From: CBDTYW01 sp965364735 | GTDB taxonomy: Bacteria > Actinomycetota > Nitriliruptoria > Nitriliruptorales > Nitriliruptoraceae | Assembly (NCBI GenBank): GCA_965364735.1 | Contig: CBDTYW010000164.1 | Location: 1 to 8,494, forward strand | Length of the DNA stretch: 8,494 nt | Direction of reading: 5' to 3' | Shown here: piece after piece, positions 5,938 to 8,494 of the stretch | Numbering within the stretch: the first letter of the stretch is position 1 | How the letters are laid out: each line of letters opens with the position of its first letter | The notes under the pieces: generated by a model | What the model saw: only the letters and a program-made list of their open reading frames with translations | Told to the model about the DNA's origin: nothing | The model's database searches: none | Made by a program: the position numbers and the translations under genes

Positions 5938-6951
5938 TCAGGCGCGGCGGATCAGCGAGAGGCTGAACCAGGCGCGTTCGTCGGTCCAGGTCTCGACGAT
6001 CGCGAGCCCAGCACGTGCCAGCTCGTCGCGGAGGCCGGCGATCCGGAACTTGCAGCTGAGCTCGGTCCGGATCCCGTCGCCGGCGGAGAACGACAGGTCG
6101 AGGTCGAGCGCGCCGATGCGGACGTCGAGGTCGCGTGATGCGTTGAGCCACATCTCGATGCGCTCCTCCCCGACGTTCCAACGGGCTTCGTGACCAAAGG
6201 ACTCGACGCGGAAGTCCGCGTCGAGCTCACGGTTGATCACGCGCAGCACGTTGCGGTTGAAGCCGGCGGTGACCCCGGCGGCGTCGTCGTAGGCGTTCAC
6301 GAGGACCCGCGCCTCCTTGACGAGGTCGGCGCCGAGGAGCAGGTGATCGCCGTCCCCGAGCACGTCCGCGAGCCGGACGAAGAAGTCGTGGCGCTCACCG
6401 AGGTCGAGGTTGCCGATGGTCGATCCGAGAAACGCCACCAGCCTTCGGTCGGCCTCGGGCAGCTCGTGCAGATCGGTCATGAAGTCCGCGACGTGGCCGT
6501 CGACCTCGATCCAGCTGAAGCGTTCAGCCAGCGCGGACCCCGCAGCGGCCAGCGCGCTCCAGCTGACGTCGAGCGGGAGGTAGCGGGTGCCGCCGGTCTC
6601 CTCGTGCATGGCTTCCAGCAGCGTCGTGGTCTTCACCGACGAGCCCGATCCGAGCTCGACGAGCGCCTTCGGCTGGGCGAGACGCATGATGTCCGAAGCG
6701 TGCTCGGTGATGATCGCCGCCTCGGTTCGCGTCGGGTAGTACTCGTCGAGGACGGTGATGTCCTCGAACAGCCGCGATCCCACCTCGTCGTAGAAGTACT
6801 TGGCCGGCAGGGTGCGCGGCGTCGCGGTCAGGCCGGCCCGGACATCGCCGGCGATGTCGGCAGCGGGATCGCCGAGCTCTCCGAGCACCGTGAGCCCGTC
6901 GAAGCGGTCGTCGCCTGCGGCGTCGGTCGGCGGCGGGTCGATCGTTGGCAC
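5938..6951 (-). CDS. egtD: L-histidine N-alpha-methyltransferase EgtD
   Basis: This encodes the SAM-dependent enzyme that trimethylates histidine to hercynine, the first committed step of ergothioneine synthesis, releasing three SAH per product. The 337 residues align end to end with mycobacterial EgtD (321), with about 15 extra N-terminal residues. Visible motifs: DVRAGLTATPRTLP (36-49), Y54 in KYFYD, YYPTRTEA (71-78), the SAM-binding VELGSGSS (98-105), FLGSTIGNL (174-182) with N181 matching mycobacterial N166, LLGADLVKE (205-213), YDDAAGVTAGFNRN (221-234), EERIEMWL (262-269) with M267, and E297 in TELSCKF matching E282. The full histidine-binding set is therefore present. The GTG start (6949-6951) is 12 bp after the egtB stop. 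Its ribosome binding site is weak, suggesting coupling to egtB translation. In mycobacteria the order is egtC then egtD; here it is reversed. Confidence 0.96.
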   Translation of the reverse strand: MPTIDPPPTDAAGDDRFDGLTVLGELGDPAADIAGDVRAGLTATPRTLPAKYFYDEVGSRLFEDITVLDEYYPTRTEAAIITEHASDIMRLAQPKALVELGSGSSVKTTTLLEAMHEETGGTRYLPLDVSWSALAAAGSALAERFSWIEVDGHVADFMTDLHELPEADRRLVAFLGSTIGNLDLGERHDFFVRLADVLGDGDHLLLGADLVKEARVLVNAYDDAAGVTAGFNRNVLRVINRELDADFRVESFGHEARWNVGEERIEMWLNASRDLDVRIGALDLDLSFSAGDGIRTELSCKFRIAGLRDELARAGLAIVETWTDERAWFSLSLIRRA

Positions 6952-6963
6952 GAGGCAGGCCTG

Positions 6964-8325
6964 TCAGCTGATGGGGTGGACGACGCGGATGCCGGCGAAG
7001 ACCTGGCGTCGGTAGGGATGGTCCCAGTTGCGGTACGTGCAGCGGGCGATGGGGGCACAGATGACGGCCGAGGAGCCGCGCAGGACGCGGTAGTCGTGTC
7101 CGCCGAAGAAGACCTCGGAGTACTCCGAGTACGGGAACGCCGTGAAGCCCGGGTACCCCTCGAACGCTGACGTCGTCCACTCGTAGACGTCGCCGGCGAG
7201 CTGCTCGACACCGTAGGCCGACGCTCCTGCGGGGTGGGATCCGACCCGCTCGGGACCGAACCGACGCAGGCCGACGTTGGCGTGCAGCGCCGTCGGTGAC
7301 GTCTCGCCCCACGGGTAGGTGCGGGCTCGCTGCGCTGCGGGATCCCAGGACGCAGCCTTCTCCCACTCGAGCTCGGTGGGGATGCGGCCCCCGACGAACG
7401 CGGCGAACGCCTCGGCCTCGAAGAAGCAGACGTGTTGCACGGGCTCGAGCGGATCGAGGGTGAGGAGGTGTCCGTGGCGACGGACCTGCCACGAGCCGTC
7501 CGCGGCCCGCATCCATCCCTGGGGCGCACGGTGACCGTGCTCGGTCAACCACTCCCGGCCGCGTTCGGACCACAGATCGTCGCGGTCGTATCCGTCGGCG
7601 GCGATGAACTCGGCGTAGCGGCGGTTCGTGACCGGGAAGCGCTCCATGGCGAAGCCGGGAATCTCGACGTCGTGGCGGGGGCGTTCGTTGTCGTAGGTCC
7701 AGCGCAGGTCGTCGGTGCCGATCGTGCAGCGGCCGCCGGGGATCATGATGCGTTCGGTGTCGTCGACGTCGCGCGCGGGCGGGCGTGGCTCGGGTGCGGC
7801 CATGGCGAACGGAGCGAGGTCCTCGCGCAGATCCAGCGCCTGCAGGATCGTCTCCTGGTGCTGGGACTCGTGCTGGACGAGCATCCGATGGACGTAGCCG
7901 TCGAGCACGAGCGGCTGATCAGGGTCGTTCAGCGCCAGCGCGTCGAGGAGTGCCAGGACGTCGGCGCGCACACCCTCGAGGTAGGGCCTCGCCTGGTCGC
8001 GGGTGAGGATGCTGAGCTCGCCACGGCTCCAGCGCGGGTTCTCGAACGCGTTGTAGAGGAGGTCGAGACGCGGGTCGTGGGCGGGACGACCATCGAGCTC
8101 ACGGAGCAACCACAGCTCCTCGAAGTTGCCGATGTGACCGAGGTCCCAGACCACGGGGCTCATGAACTCGAACCACTGTGCGTGGACGTCGTCGTGACCG
8201 AGAGCGTCGAGGAGGCGGTCGGTTCGTGCTCGCGCCGACCTCAGCTCGAAGCCGAGCTCGCGACGGATCGCGGCCGGATCGGCGACGCGTCGTCGTCCAG
8301 CCTCGAGGGCCGCGGCAGGCAGCAT
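6964..8325 (-). CDS. egtB: Hercynine oxygenase (sulfoxide synthase) EgtB
   Basis: This encodes a non-heme iron enzyme that uses O2 to join hercynine to gamma-glutamylcysteine, giving the sulfoxide that EgtC processes. The 453 residues show the two-part structure of the family. The N-terminal DinB-like domain (about 20-165) carries the iron ligands H64 (WDLGHIGN) and H152/H156 in HESQHQE, and R98/R101 at the place where actinobacterial enzymes bind the gamma-glutamyl thiol. The C-terminal formylglycine-generating-enzyme-like domain (about 190-450) includes PGGRCTIGTDD, FPVTNRRYAEF, GRIPTELEWEKAA, AGDVYEWT, AFPYSEYSEVFFG and RNWDHPYRRQVFAG. The company of EgtA and EgtC supports the gamma-glutamylcysteine-using type. 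The ATG at 8323-8325 is used, but TTG at 8332-8334, three codons upstream, has a better spaced GAAGG (8343-8347) and may be the true start. The gene lies 35 bp after egtA. Confidence 0.96.
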   Translation of the reverse strand: MLPAAALEAGRRRVADPAAIRRELGFELRSARARTDRLLDALGHDDVHAQWFEFMSPVVWDLGHIGNFEELWLLRELDGRPAHDPRLDLLYNAFENPRWSRGELSILTRDQARPYLEGVRADVLALLDALALNDPDQPLVLDGYVHRMLVQHESQHQETILQALDLREDLAPFAMAAPEPRPPARDVDDTERIMIPGGRCTIGTDDLRWTYDNERPRHDVEIPGFAMERFPVTNRRYAEFIAADGYDRDDLWSERGREWLTEHGHRAPQGWMRAADGSWQVRRHGHLLTLDPLEPVQHVCFFEAEAFAAFVGGRIPTELEWEKAASWDPAAQRARTYPWGETSPTALHANVGLRRFGPERVGSHPAGASAYGVEQLAGDVYEWTTSAFEGYPGFTAFPYSEYSEVFFGGHDYRVLRGSSAVICAPIARCTYRNWDHPYRRQVFAGIRVVHPIS

Positions 8326-8360
8326 GGCGGACAAGGTCGGAGCCTTCGTCGGGCGCGGGG

Positions 8361-8494
8361 TCAGACGTGGAGTGTTCGGGTGGGGACCGGCTCGCGTGCC
8401 CACGCCAACGCTGCTGCGGGGGCGTGGAGCAGGTCGCGCAGCTCGTCGGCCGGGCATCGTCCACGGACGGTGAACCGGTCGATGAAATCGGCGG
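8361..8494 (-). CDS. egtA: C-terminal fragment of EgtA, glutamate-cysteine ligase
   Basis: A minus-strand frame enters from the right edge and ends at TGA 8361-8363, giving the last 43 residues of a protein. The piece contains F-I-D-R-F-T-V-R-G-R-C-P-A-D-E-L, which resembles the end of EgtA proteins, where an R-G-R-x-P-A-D element is common. EgtA makes gamma-glutamylcysteine from glutamate and cysteine for EgtB. Its position immediately before egtB, with a 35-bp gap, matches the usual egtA-egtB order and carries most of the weight of this call. The catalytic part lies outside the window. Codon use in the fragment is GC-rich like its neighbours. The fragment is too short for certainty on sequence alone. 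Confidence 0.7.
   Translation of the reverse strand, partial: ADFIDRFTVRGRCPADELRDLLHAPAAALAWAREPVPTRTLHV

Noticed and set aside
5927..6181. N-terminal extension of egtC into egtD
   Set aside because: It would bury the catalytic Cys, which must be residue 2; the overlap is with conserved egtD sequence.
1..8494. CRISPR arrays, transposons, tRNA or rRNA genes, phage or defence genes
   Set aside because: I saw no regularly spaced repeats, transposase motifs, cloverleaf or rRNA sequence; the window is filled by metabolic and transport genes.

Overview
The window is a stretch of very GC-rich bacterial chromosome with dense coding and long antisense shadow ORFs. Its gene content is actinobacterial: an EgtA/B/C/D ergothioneine pathway of the gamma-glutamylcysteine and oxygen-dependent type, and a WS/DGAT acyltransferase. 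The S-adenosylhomocysteinase lacks the long insert seen in mycobacterial homologues, so a lineage away from Mycobacteriales is plausible (for example a deep-branching group such as Nitriliruptoria). That placement is a guess.

Layout from left to right: the C-terminal end of a WS/DGAT-type acyltransferase (plus strand, runs off the left edge) converges on everything else. All other genes are on the minus strand and are read from right to left: the end of egtA (runs off the right edge), egtB, egtD, egtC, a small SRPBCC-fold protein, ahcY, a secreted protein of unknown family, and nhaA. The gaps egtA-egtB, egtB-egtD and egtD-egtC are 35, 12 and 11 bp, so these four genes look like one operon. 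The SRPBCC gene follows after 90 bp and may belong to it. ahcY follows after 247 bp with its own leader and ends at a strong UUCG hairpin terminator. The unknown secreted protein has a textbook ribosome binding site. nhaA has a 148-bp upstream gap whose last part can fold into a structured leader next to its ribosome binding site.

How the genes work together: EgtA makes gamma-glutamylcysteine. EgtD trimethylates histidine to hercynine, using three SAM and releasing three S-adenosylhomocysteine (SAH). EgtB joins hercynine to gamma-glutamylcysteine with O2 and Fe(II), and EgtC removes the glutamate. The last-step C-S lyase EgtE is not in the window. AhcY, encoded downstream on the same strand, hydrolyses SAH, the by-product and usual inhibitor of SAM methyltransferases, so the cluster couples hercynine formation to SAH disposal. 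nhaA (Na+/H+ antiport) and the secreted protein appear to be separate units.

I found no transposase, CRISPR array, tRNA or rRNA. The observations most worth checking are the foldable nhaA leader, the uncharacterised secreted protein with an EF-hand-like loop, and the egt-SRPBCC-ahcY gene order.
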